Notes under the pieces: model-generated | The model's input: only the letters and a program-made list of their open reading frames with translations | Databases searched by the model: none | What the model was told of the DNA's origin: nothing | Shown here: positions 41,380-62,306 of the stretch, piece by piece | How the letters are laid out: the number at the start of each line of letters is the position of its first letter | Numbering within the stretch: the first letter of the stretch is position 1 | Made by a program: the position numbers and the translations under genes | NCBI GenBank assembly: GCA_019096065.1 | Contig: JAGUCH010000002.1 | Coordinates: 2,864,501-2,928,500, forward strand | Direction of reading: 5' to 3' | DNA: 64,000 bases | Origin: Paracyclopina nana | Taxonomy: Eukaryota; Arthropoda; Copepoda; Cyclopoida; Cyclopettidae

Positions 41380-44300
41380 GACATGTGAAACATTCAGTAT
41401 TACGAAAAAAGGTGGCACCACCGTACCTTGAATAAACGACATCTCCCCTAGCGGCGGTATTTGGAAGCTGTTTCACAGAAAGCCAGCGCAACCAGATATC
41501 CAGAGGGCCGGCGATCATGCACTCACGCGGGGAGGGCTTTTATCACTTCCCTTTGACTTGATTTGAGGCGCGGCATGAATATTATGAGGCGATTCGGCAA
41601 AGTCCTTGGATCGAGTTGCCTTTTTTAGGCTTGCCTCAACTTCATTTGCCCAGTTCATCTTGCTCATTTCAATGGAATATATTGGCAATTTGTCAATTTT
41701 GCAAAAATACCTGTTAACTAAGAGCTAAAAAGCGAAGCGATAAGCATTCTACGCGAGCCTAGCGAGCGTGAAAAAGAACGCTAAAGTGGGACTCGACTTG
41801 GCGCTTGATCCGCCAAGTCAAACTATCTCACCTTGCCATGAAGGGAACGTGAGAGCGCTCGCGCTGTCCATTCAAGTAGTGTCTTGTAGTGTGACTAGTG
41901 CTGACTGTAGAGTGGAGGCAATTTCACCTGTTGGACTTGCTGACTAGTTCTGCCAAGTGTGTAAAATGGTCTACTTTGGGAACAATTCCGAAATTTCACT
42001 GCATGCCACAGCTGTCAGTGCATAGGAGGACATTTCACTAAACTCTGCCCATGAGAGATTCCCATTTATCTTAATCCATATAACGCTAAGATAACAGGGC
42101 TACTGACTAACTACTCAGCTTCTGCTGCTGCAACCTTTAAAGAAAACATATAAAGGTAAGTTATAATTTTGAGCCAAATCAATCATGTAGGCTTAGAATT
42201 AATTTTATTGTGTGTGGCCTTTTTTGTTCAGTTTCATGGCTGCTCCACACCTCTCATTCATACCTCATTTGTTCACTTATTAACTCAAGGTCAGTTTGCC
42301 TCACTCCACCTTTTATGTATGGTATGTTGTTATATGCGAAGAAGGTTATTTTTTCTCTTCCTGGTCTTGGCCTATATCTAGAGCTGATCATTGGATGCAT
42401 CATCATCAATGACATTTCCTCTAATAGGAAATGAGCTTTTCACCTATATGTATATGTAGAATTAGGTTTTGCTGCATATGCACTCATCAAAAACAGGCTT
42501 CCCTTGAAAACTAGTTTTTGTGTCTTTCCTTGCTGCTAGTATATCTTAGCTGAGAAATAACCAGACACTTTTCCATTGAAAATCTATAGTCTACCTCATG
42601 CTTGGCCAATGGAGGCAATAACAAAAACAATTTCCCCAGTGGCTTTGAAGACGCAATCAATCGTCATATTTCACAGCTTCCAGCATTGAATTAGCATGGA
42701 AAAATGGCAAAAACGAGAAATAAACCTTGTGTAAACGTTTCTAAAATGAGGCTTAAATATTCTCTGGCAAGCTTTTATACTAATTCCTCAGAAATTGAAT
42801 TAATGTACTACATACTACAACTAGGTCATTTCCCACACGTTCTAGTTAATAAGAAAAAGGGGCTCAGCGTTGTGTCACTTAAATAAATAAATCCAGTGAA
42901 ACAAAGCAAAAGTACTCTGTGTGAAAATTGGTAGTTTTTAGCAACTTCCTCACGAGCCACCAGAAATTATCTCATTTAGCAGCCAACTAATGTTATAATT
43001 AGCCAAAATTTGCCTCTCACTTTCCGGAGAAGAAGAAATGTTGTACTTATTATTTTGCATTTCAAAGTTGTCAAAAAGTTTCCCTCGAGGCGGAAGTTTG
43101 ATATAGTATATTTTCTTCTCTACATTTAGCTTGAAGCACTAGAGCTAGTAGCCAAGAAGGTGCGAAAAAAGCGCAATTTTCTTGCACAAACTCATTGTAT
43201 ATTCATAGCAAATTTGCTCTAACCTTAGGAAACACAGTGACCCTCTTTGTCATTTTGCTTGGCAATTTACCACCAGAAGGAAACTGCCATAAATTATTAA
43301 AAGTGGTATTCACTTTTCATACGTATGCTTTTTGGAGTTATTATGCGCAAAATACTATGGATCAGGACATGAATAGCATGTATAAAAATCTGTGAAAGTT
43401 CATCAAAGGAAAAATCGGATTTTTCTCATGATTAATCACAGTTATTTGAAAGTGTGGTGATCTGACGACGCCATTATTCATTTGGCAATTTCTGCTCGTG
43501 GCAAGCATTTGGCTTGAAGCCATCATCATTTTGTGGCCTTCATATCACTGTTTGCTGATGAAGCACTCAAATGAGAATCGCATACTATAAATCAAAGCAA
43601 TGCTGCCTTATAACATAGAAATGTGTATCTAAATTCTAAAAAGTGTCACATGAAATGAGTTTTCTAGATTAATATGCGAAATGGCCACGCTTCTTTTTTT
43701 TGACACCATTTCCATCAAGATGATTTGATTTTGCCATTACAGTAGTTACAACTAACTAGTGCTTCACTTTGAAAGCTCACAATTCTCCATTTCTTTCATG
43801 CCATGCAAGAGTGTGGCATAAAGTGAGCTTTATAAGGTAAAAAGCTTTCAAGGATTCAGGCCTAAGAAGATAAGAAAATGGAAGCACTTGTCACTCTGAG
43901 CAACTTGGCTTTTTTGCTAGGATGTGGCTTTCATGGATTTCCCAAGATAAATTAGACCATTAAAAATAGTCACTGCTTTTCTTAGTCTCTTCTTGGCCCA
44001 ATATAATGATCTGAGTAGCAACCTAATAGGTCATTTATAATTAGCTCAAACATGTCTTTAAATTGGCTTTTCGCTTGAGGTGCAAATATCGACTCAAGTT
44101 GATTGGATGATATTGATCAGTATAGTGAAAATGTGATATGTTGTTGTTGTTTTTACTGAAATGCTACAAAACAGCATAGTAGCAAGTGCACCCAACATAT
44201 GTACTTATAGTAATATGCATCTAATTTTCCATATGGGTACTACTTCTGAATTGCTACATGTGTAGGAGAGCAATTTTCATTTCACCCAAATCTAGATCCT

Positions 44301-47300
44301 AATTTGAATTTCAAATTGGCTATCATTAAATTTCGGGCTGGAGCTTGTCATCATGAATCTGCAAAAAGTATGATGATGACATATATTTTCCACATTTGAG
44401 GGGAGAGAGTTTTTCTCTGTCGAGTTCATCAACAATTTCACAAACTTTTGGCCATAAAAATGCGCGTGCGTTTTTCACCCAGTTACAGCTAGTATAAAAA
44501 GTGCTACGCTGAAAATATGCTGAAAAACATTTGTGAATTATCATTGCAGCATACTACTATAGAGGTATGTTTTCAAGGCTAGCACAGTGTGAGACAAAAA
44601 TATTTTTATATCATTTTGCTCACCCAGGCAAAAGATAAGAAGAAATGTGATCTAAGGAAAAAAGGCAGCAGTAAACTAGGCTCACACATAGTTTGGCAAG
44701 AAATGCTAAAAAAGTTGTGCCAGCCTCACATAAAATATCCCATCCTGTATAAGCATATCAGTTTGTAGCAAAATTGTTGCCAATTGCATCCAGTGTGGAT
44801 CTCCCATCAAAAATGATGGATCAGAGACGTTAATTAATTTACAATCTCATCAGTTAAATTGTGTGGCGCATATATTCTATTAAGCTGTCTCGTCTATCAT
44901 GATACAACGAGCATATGAAAGTATGATAGGCTTTTTTTGTACTAAAACTCTGGGAAAAATGGAAAAAGCTGACTATCTTGCACTAGTTGTGAGTGGAGGT
45001 GAGTGAATGAAAGGTGAGAGGTTCATCTGGAACTGACATGAGCTGAGACGAACTTCTCGCAGGAAATGTTGTTATCTCGTACATGATTTATTTTCTCGTG
45101 AAAAAATGTACTTTTGTGCTACTAGCCTTAGAAAAAAGGAGTGATACAATTGCTCTTAATTATCCCAATTGTATTAGCACTTTGCCAGAAAAATCAATAC
45201 AAAAGAAGGGCCTGAAAAAGGGTAGCTTTGGGCACAAAAAAACCTCGTGGGTCGGCTAATAAAGAAAGCCCGTCTGGATCGTGGGTTTCCTTCTTACACA
45301 AAAACGAATAAATCATTCGGTTCAGCTCCGCAAAACACGAATGTAGTGGGAGGAATTCCTGCAATACAAGCAGATATGTAGTTTTAAGGCCCTATAAAGT
45401 GACCAATCTCCTTTCCTTTTTTTCTGGGAAAAGAGATGACATCACCACTAACACACATCAGATAACTGGGTACCACTGAGCGTCTTTTTTTTTGGTTGTT
45501 CAGCTCATAAAGAAAGATAAAAGCTTTTTGTCTCCTTTATTCTTTCAACGTGCGTACTTGGTGCCTATATGCTCACATGTATGCTAATGGAAAGCCTCAA
45601 CATGTTGGATGCTTAGCATCATTCTTCTACTACAATTAAAAGCAAGGAGCCATTGCCCAATTTCTTTTCAAGATCTTAGCATGGAAAGCATTAGAAATAG
45701 GCAAAGGAAGCAATTTTCTGAGGATTACAAAGCTAATTTCTAGAGTGAACCTAAAATGTAGTACATACCAAAAAGTAGTCTTACACTGATAATTTTTTAT
45801 GAAAAAACCGACTGCTTGCATTTAGGTATTATTTTCGAAGAAGTTTCGAAGTAGCATCAGCTGCTGCTGATACATAGCCTTCTAGCTAGGTGTTGCCTTT
45901 GGGATTTAGTCGTCTCAAGTAACACATTGGCTCAGAGGAGACAAACATGTGGCTCTTTAGAAAGCTTTTAGGCATTGCACAATTTTTAAATAGCCACCAC
46001 AGGAGCCAGAAGACTTTTTCTGTGATTTCCTACCTAGCTTTGCTTCTAGGTAAACTTTGGTAAAACGGAGCAAACTTCAATTTAAGGAGTTTTTCAGCCC
46101 AGAATAGTCTTGCTAATTAGTAAGCCATTATGATGCATATGCATCCTAATTTCCCGTCAGCTCTCAAGTTATGGTGGATTAATTCGCTTAATTGATAAAT
46201 GGCTTCATACTAGCAAACACACATTAGTGAGATCAGATGCCCTCATCATCCTGGTAATAATGGATTGAAAAACAAGTCAAACAACAATTAACTAGGACAG
46301 CAGAACTAGTATAACTGCAAATTACCAATTATATAGTTTTGCTGCAGGATAAAATTGCTTTCCTTTTTCAAGCAGCACACCAAGTGGCAATAATGAGAGC
46401 AATTTGTCATGGATCCAAGTTTCAGCTCAACTTTGCTGGTCATTGCTAACTTTTTTTTGCTTCTTCTCTCATCTTCAATACTACAGTACAAAGTGCAGTA
46501 GTCTCTGCAGCCATAAAGAAATGTGGTCAATCGAAAGTTCTGTTGTGGCATTGTCATCATCACGATTTCATGGCTCCTTTTTGGGAATAAATGCATTGCA
46601 CGTAATTTTGCTGCCATCATTGTGGTGGTGAGTGTGGCTGTAGCATACTTTACCAGTTGAATTGTCCTTGTTGCCCCAAAAGTGAGAGAAGAAAGCAGAG
46701 CTTGCTGGTGCAAGCCTTTACTGAGCCCATTGTTCAGCCATTATTCAGTGCACGATGCAAGGGCTCAGAGTGAGGCTTTCTCTCAGCAGTTTGCTGCTCA
46801 CTGCACAGTATGTAATAGTAGTGAAAGCTCCTCTCCTCCTCCCTTGGTATGAACTCTCGTATTATTGTCAGTCCAAGGTGAGCCTTCGAGGTTCACACAT
46901 ATGCATAATCATTATCCCCATTCGGTGTGACCAGTCGTAAGTTCAACACAATACTAGAAATACAGGAAAATGTAGGACAACTAGTACGTTCGTTAAACGG
47001 TGTATTTAGTGGAGTATCGCAGTATTTTACTAAAATCATCCGCAAATAACGAGGAAGACTTCAATTGAGGGAGTCAGTGTAAGTGGACACCCTTTGGGAA
47101 ATCTGATACAACAAATCCCTCATAAAATCAGCTATTACCAGCTCTTTAATAATGGCTACAATCCTGATGCTATAGATAGCTCCTTACAAATGCCAAACGG
47201 ACAACCAAGCTATTGACATTGAGAAGCCGAATGAGGCAACTGCTGTTGATTTTGCTCTTTGATATTACTCTCCCTCTTCATCAACCAAAACTAAAGGAAG

Positions 47301-47976
47301 ACTTTTATTTTTTGAGACGTAAAAATGGCCAATTTTATGATCCTGCCTCACTCATAAAAACCTGACACCGAAATGAGTGTTCCTATGCTAAAGTACAACA
47401 GGAAGATCAGAGTGTGGAAATCATTGGCAAAGTTCTGCCCTAACCTAGAAGCTAGTTGAGACAATGGGTCTCTGAGGACCAAGGGCAAAAGAGAATTCTC
47501 GCTGTGGTAGTACTACACCATTATATGACCAATGTTGTTTTGGTGTGGTATAGTATAGAGTAGTGGTACATCATTACTTTTTACCTTTGTTGTGGCACAC
47601 TTTATTGGATTTCTCCCCAAAACACAACAAGTACTACATTCTTGTGCTTTACTCTAATTAAATTGGAAGTGGCATTATCCTCGTCCTGATCTCCCTTGGG
47701 GTGATGTGAAATTCTGCAAGAGTGACATCACTTGTTGCATTTTCTACTTGCAAAATTTCCCCTGGGAATAATGTTGAATGCTTGGCTACATAAAAGCCTC
47801 TATAATTCGCACTCTCTTCACTTGAGAGGTGGAGAGCAGGAGTCAGCAGCAGCAGCAGCAGCTTTCTTAAATTAGATTATTGTCATTATTGACAAAAAAT
47901 TCGATTTCCTTTCAAAATCAGTTTTCATTGAAGACACTCTTTTTTTGCTTGCAGCAGCATTCCGATTTGCGGCAAA
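41380..47976. other. 6.6-kb region without a supported gene, upstream of PRKD
   Basis: No coding exon recognised on either strand. The left end (41400-41900) is richer in CpG, with a CTCF-like motif (CCCCTAGCGGCGG) at 41446-41456 and short GC-rich inverted stretches. The right end has a TATA-like CATAAAAGCC near 47790 and a CAG triplet run at 47843-47862, followed by an acceptor CTTGCAG ending at 47954; this could be the 5'UTR exon and promoter of PRKD. Confidence 0.45.
47843..47862 (+). repeat. CAG trinucleotide microsatellite
   Basis: About six CAG units, roughly 115 nt upstream of the PRKD start codon, in likely 5'UTR or promoter sequence. Not in a supported reading frame. Confidence 0.7.
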
Positions 47977-57333
<9,357 letters not shown>

Positions 57334-58298
57334 CACAAAAGCTGCACATAGTAGTGAGAAAAAATCAAGTTTGGTGCCCCATGTGAACTGTACCTGTATC
57401 GGCGCTCAATATTACAACACCACCATCATCACCCATAAAAGTCTAATTAATTGCCAGCACTAGCAACAACGCCATCTCGTGATTTCCTGACTTCCTTTGT
57501 ATCGATTATATCTACAGTTTACGTACATCCTAAGTTAGGGGAAAAATGCACTTCTTCTTCATCGGGCTCAACTATTGTGATGCGCCAAAAATTTCGAGGC
57601 TTAAAAAAGAAATGGAAAGCTCTCCAATGATGCGAAGAAAAAATTTGATCACCTTGTGTATATGGAAAAAACTGAACTTCTTCTGATTGTTATTGATGTA
57701 TTACTACTACAACTACTACAATGCGAAAAATCTGATAACCAATAATGAACAAAAAGCATTCCACAATATGTCGTCTACACAGAATTTTTCCCAGCCGTAA
57801 ATATGATAAATATATACCATCTAGTTGTACTACACTGTTGTTATGGGATACGAATACACACAAACACCATCATTGTCGTTGTGATACAGCTTGTTTGCTT
57901 CTTATACTATATTCTGATACTTATTGCACTTGACTGTAAATAAACAACAAATTCGAAAAACTACTTCCTTCACCATATAAGATTATCCCATTATTACCCA
58001 AGCTTACCATAAAATCAGAGAATATTTTTAGCGGCTGTTTTTATTGCATATTGGCGCAAATACATAGTGAGTACAATAAAGAGCTGAAGACTTGAAAGTT
58101 TTCTTGATTGCACAGAAATTGTGAAGCAAAAACCAATTTGATGCTAATTGCACCGAAATTCCCAAAGATGGATGGGAGCAATTTTTTGGCAGTACTTCCA
58201 TAGAAATGGAAGAAGTGGAGGAATGCATTAGTGAGAAAGGAGATAAGTAGGTCTTTTCTTGAGCAATCTTCTCCACTTTGCAACTTTTTCTTCCAGTG
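57334..58298. other. Convergent 3' ends of PRKD and the fucosyltransferase gene
   Basis: PRKD 3'UTR to AATAAA at 57939-57944, then about 350 bp to the opposing gene's stop. No further gene seen. A motif ACGCCATCTCGTG at 57469-57481 is a degenerate member of the CTCF-like set. Confidence 0.5.
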
Positions 58299-59601
58299 CT
58301 ATTCAGTGTAAGAAAACAATCGAGGCAAAGGTTTTTTCAATGGGTTTCTAATGCACTGCGAGGCCACATCTAAGCCAAGGCTGAAATACGAAGAAAGCTG
58401 GTAAAATGTTGCTTATCATCACATAGTAGCACAATTAAAAACCTTCTGTATTGAGGAAAATGGCACGGCATAATCGTGGATCCACCAGCAAGAAAGCTTG
58501 ACCAATAGGAAAACGTTCCTCTTGAGATGATTGTATGGTTGCATAACGACATCACAGCCAAATCATGTCCAATTCTAAGAAGGAGGCCAATTCACTAAAG
58601 TACTTTGATCAAGGAAAAATGTTGCTTTTCTTACCCTTCTTCAATTGGCATGGTTTGCTCACTGACAAAATAGAGGTCTTGGTGTTTCTTGTATTTTTGG
58701 CTCAAGTTTTGCAATGCCCAGCTGATTTCATCACTTATGAGCACAAACAGCACGTTTCCTCCATAGAAAGCTCTGCAAATTGGAAATGTATTCAATGCAG
58801 CAGAAATATGTAAGCAGTATTTGAAATACATACCGATACATATCCATGGCTTCCAGAAAGTAACTCGGTTTGAGTGTAGGCACCTTATGCTCAATTTCAT
58901 AGCTGATATGGTCACCTCTCCTGAAAAAAGCAGCGGAAGAAATGTGAAAAGATGCGTAATTTAGCATGGAGAAATGGAATAAATTACCTGACATGAATTC
59001 CTACGTAAACTAGGTCTGTCCCTGTCAAGTTTGTCTTTCTCTTCTTGCTCTTCTTTTTTGCTTTGTTTAGCTTTGCCAAATGTGCTTCTGTAATCTTATT
59101 CATGGTATTTTTCGCCATGTCGGCCACTTTTTTCTTGAATACCAAGTTTTGCTCCATTCTCTCAGCAATATTGGGCACTGCATAAAAATGCTTAAAATGT
59201 AGTACTACGACAATCGTGTAATGGCTTACATTCATTAATTTCGTTCAGGTAAGCACTATCGGAAGTTAATAAAATGGCTTTCCCAACCAATAAGTCGTCT
59301 TTTTCCAAGTCAGTAATATTTGGACTGGTATTAATTATCCATGGCTCAGCAATAACTTTCTGAATGTCACTGGCAAAATCTTTCTGGTGCACAATCCTTC
59401 GGGAGAAAACTCTCAACTTTCTTCCCTTTTTTTCATAAATCAATTTCACACCTGTCAATTCCATATTTTGGGTCGTGAAAAAATTCCGGTTGAACAATCA
59501 GTTTTCCAGTTGGCCCTCTTTCAAATTCCATATTGGGATTGCCCGTTTTTTCCCTAATGGCATCAGCAATTTTGTTGATTTTCGCCTCATAATAACTTTC
59601 C
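58299..59601 (-). CDS. GT11 alpha-1,2-fucosyltransferase-like protein, N-terminal exons unresolved
   Basis: Exons that join in phase: 59601-59452, 59411-59230, 59177-58988, 58920-58834, 58772-58635, 58574-58443, 58380-58299 (the 40-nt first intron is the least certain). Family 11 marks: VYVGIHVRRGDH (GDP-fucose-binding HxRRxD motif, formed across a splice junction), KPSYFLEAMDMYRAFYGGNV, FVLISDEISWALQN, and AVMSLCNHTIISRGTFSYWS followed by SFLAGG. The last matches the FUT1/FUT2 C-terminal motif. These Golgi enzymes add alpha-1,2-fucose to galactose on glycans. The usual N-terminal GxxGNQ block and membrane anchor are not visible; a stretch at about 59670-59820 (EEVYTIYTSKCHLLGTNSID) may be a further upstream exon, but I could not join it in frame. 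Stop TAG at 58301-58299. Confidence 0.75.
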
Positions 59602-59621
59602 CTGAAAAATAAGCACAGCAT

Positions 59622-62248
59622 GGCTTAGCAAAAAGTAATTATACGAGTGATTATTGCTATACATAAATATCAATGGAGTTCGTGCCTAGCAAATGACATT
59701 TACTGGTGTAAATGGTGTAAACTTCCTCAAACATCTGCATGGGGATTATCTCACTCTCCCTTTTTTTGCTGGCATCAAGTCTGGGAAATAACACCGCAAT
59801 GCTGATAGAGGATGAAAAATTGATACATCATGTTTGTGTGTCGCAGGCAGCAAAAAAGAAGGAACCTAAAGTTTCTCTCTTACAACTTTGTGACATGATT
59901 TGACACATTTTGACCAGAGTTTCACAACTTGCTACCTCTGCTCTACTGAGAAGATGAGCTCCATTTTTTTATCTCTTCAGAAAAATCCAAGCTCTGGAGA
60001 ATTTTCGGGTTTTTCTCAGTGAGAAAGAAGCACTGGATTTTATTGGCTTTATCGCTATAGTGGAGTTGCGCAAGACGATGAAAAGCAGGGCAAAATAGGA
60101 AAAGTTCGTGTCATTGCTTCTCTTAAGCTGGATCAAAGGATTTGTGTGGAGCCAACTCTCAAAAATCATTATTAGCCAAGTGAAAGAAGAGTCTTTTTCC
60201 TCCTTTTTCATTCTGTGGCTTCAATATGTAAAAATAATTAAGAGTTCTTATGTGACAATGCATCAAAGGAAAAGCTGCCTTTCATGAATATGTACTATTT
60301 ACACAAAAGTATCAAACAAACATGTTGCCTAACAGTTGAATAGACTAATAGGATCATACCTCAATGTAATTCAAGATTGCATAATTTCCTTCAACAATTC
60401 AAGTATGCTTTATGGGTATAACTGTTAAAAGTGCATTTTGCTTTTGGGCTTGCCCTCGAGTAAAGTTCATGTCAGTTATGCAGAATTTACCAAAGGTCTG
60501 TCTCAACTTTGAATTGCACCTTAAAAATCAACCAGCGAGTGCACCGATACCCTACTCGTGTCTATAAATTATTCTGCCTTAATAATATATTTTTTAGAAT
60601 ATATAGTAAAACAATCATTTTTTCAAAAGGTGGCTTTCTAAACATAGACTTTATATTTTCTTTAAAAACCATTTTCTTAAGAGCTTTTTTATGAGATTTT
60701 TGTGGTAAATGAACTAGGCTCGCAAGTCACAAAAACCTGAATGAAAATAACAAAAGCTTCTGTGCTAAGCAAAAAGGTCATTTGCTCCAGTTTTCGCACT
60801 TGATGGCAAATAAAAAACATTTCATCACATCCTACTTTTCAAGTGCTCTATGAGTGCCATTTATCAAGGAGAAAATTGATGCCCTCAAAACCAGCTCAAA
60901 GATTTCTCTTTTGACGCTCAAAAAACCTCAAGACATAATTGTTGTAATTTTGCTGTCAATTAAAGCTGTCAGCCTGAGGAAAGAAGAGCATTTTTTCGAA
61001 TGACTGCAATCATCCATCAAAATTAACAAAGAATTCCAGTTGCAGTCTCAGCTGATTTGTAAAATGCATTATTGCACATTTTTGAAAGATACCATAAAAA
61101 AGTAGTGTCTTAAAAGTGCCTCCAAAATGTCAATTTCAAGGGAGCACAATTTATGTAGTTGGCTAACTAATGCAGTGTTGTTTCTGAACTTTGAATTGAA
61201 TAAAGTGCAAGGAGTAAAACTGCATTTATCAGAACAGCCCAACAACGGTATAAACATGCCCTTTTGCCATATTGAGCAGCACGTGCGTGGTGCGTTTATT
61301 AGAAGCCAGTTGCAATGCACAGAATTGCACTTTTCATGACCGAAACCCAATTGAAGTGTTATAGTAGTGCATCAACTGATATAAGATCCTCCTTTATGGA
61401 AAGATGATCCATATTTTTAATTCTTTTTAAAATTGAAATTACATAGATGATCCAATGAACCTTTTGCACAAATGTCAAGTGGGGATCATCTCCAGGATAA
61501 AAAGGTCTCTATTTTGCACTTGTCAAGACACACCCCTAAAAATTCATCCATTAGGTCTAATCAGCTCGCCATTGTTTGAAAGAAACCTTTGGATTAAAAA
61601 AATTACCATCCTGGTTCACACCAAGCAAAAGCATCAAATATTGGCTGCTATTTTGAACTTTTCACAATGAGATGATTTTAGAAAGGGCAACCCTTCCTGT
61701 TGTTTGATATTTGACTTCAATTAAAGCACTATCATGCATATTCCCATATGCTAACTATATATGCCAAATAAAATTTAGAGCCAATATCCTCTCTCAGTCT
61801 TTTTTCAAGGTAGAGAAGAAGTCTTGAAAAAAATCAGCTGAAGCAGATGATTAAAATGAGCTTTTCGTGGAACAATTACAGCATTCGTGGGGAGAAGAAG
61901 ATCGTCGTCATTTCTCCACAGCTCAAAGCATTCATTAAAAGATTTTTAACTGCGCATTTCAAGAACAGAGGTCTTCCATTGAGAAAGTCAAAATGGGGAT
62001 TATTTTCAGAAAACCAGGACAGTTGCACACATAAGTTTCACATCCTAAAATAAATGTACCTCTATGTAAAACTATTGAGCCTTGAAGCCTAAAATTGCCA
62101 GAGAGAGATTTGACAGAAACCACATTTTTCTTTTTTGAGCACAAAAAAACAAAACAAAAAAAACAGTAAGGACAATTGAGATAGAAATGTCACCGGCGCA
62201 AGCTACGTACGAGACGCGCGCGCGCGCTAATCCTGGCAATAAAATATC
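59622..62248. other. Region upstream of the fucosyltransferase-like gene, mostly without supported genes
   Basis: Apart from a possible fucosyltransferase exon at about 59670-59820 (minus strand), no coding sequence is recognised. AT-rich, no clear repeats. A short CG dinucleotide run lies at 62214-62227. Confidence 0.45.
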
Positions 62249-62263
62249 CTATAAATATAAGGA
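62249..62263 (+). promoter_or_regulatory. TATA box of the haloperoxidase-like gene
   Basis: CTATAAATATAAGG at 62250-62263, 44 bp before the ATG at 62307, a good TATA consensus at a spacing that leaves only a short 5'UTR. Unlike many genes in the window, there is no acceptor-like site between it and the ATG. Confidence 0.6.
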
Positions 62264-62306
62264 GGGTTGAAAAAAAGGACTACTACAATTGTGCTGGCCT
62301 CACTCG

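Noticed and set aside
42169-43395. Several 60-75 codon open frames between ARL2BP and PRKD
   Set aside because: Short, no splice partners, no recognisable composition; expected by chance in AT-rich DNA.
47843-47862. CAG run as a polyglutamine-coding stretch
   Set aside because: It lies upstream of the PRKD ATG with no supporting open frame.
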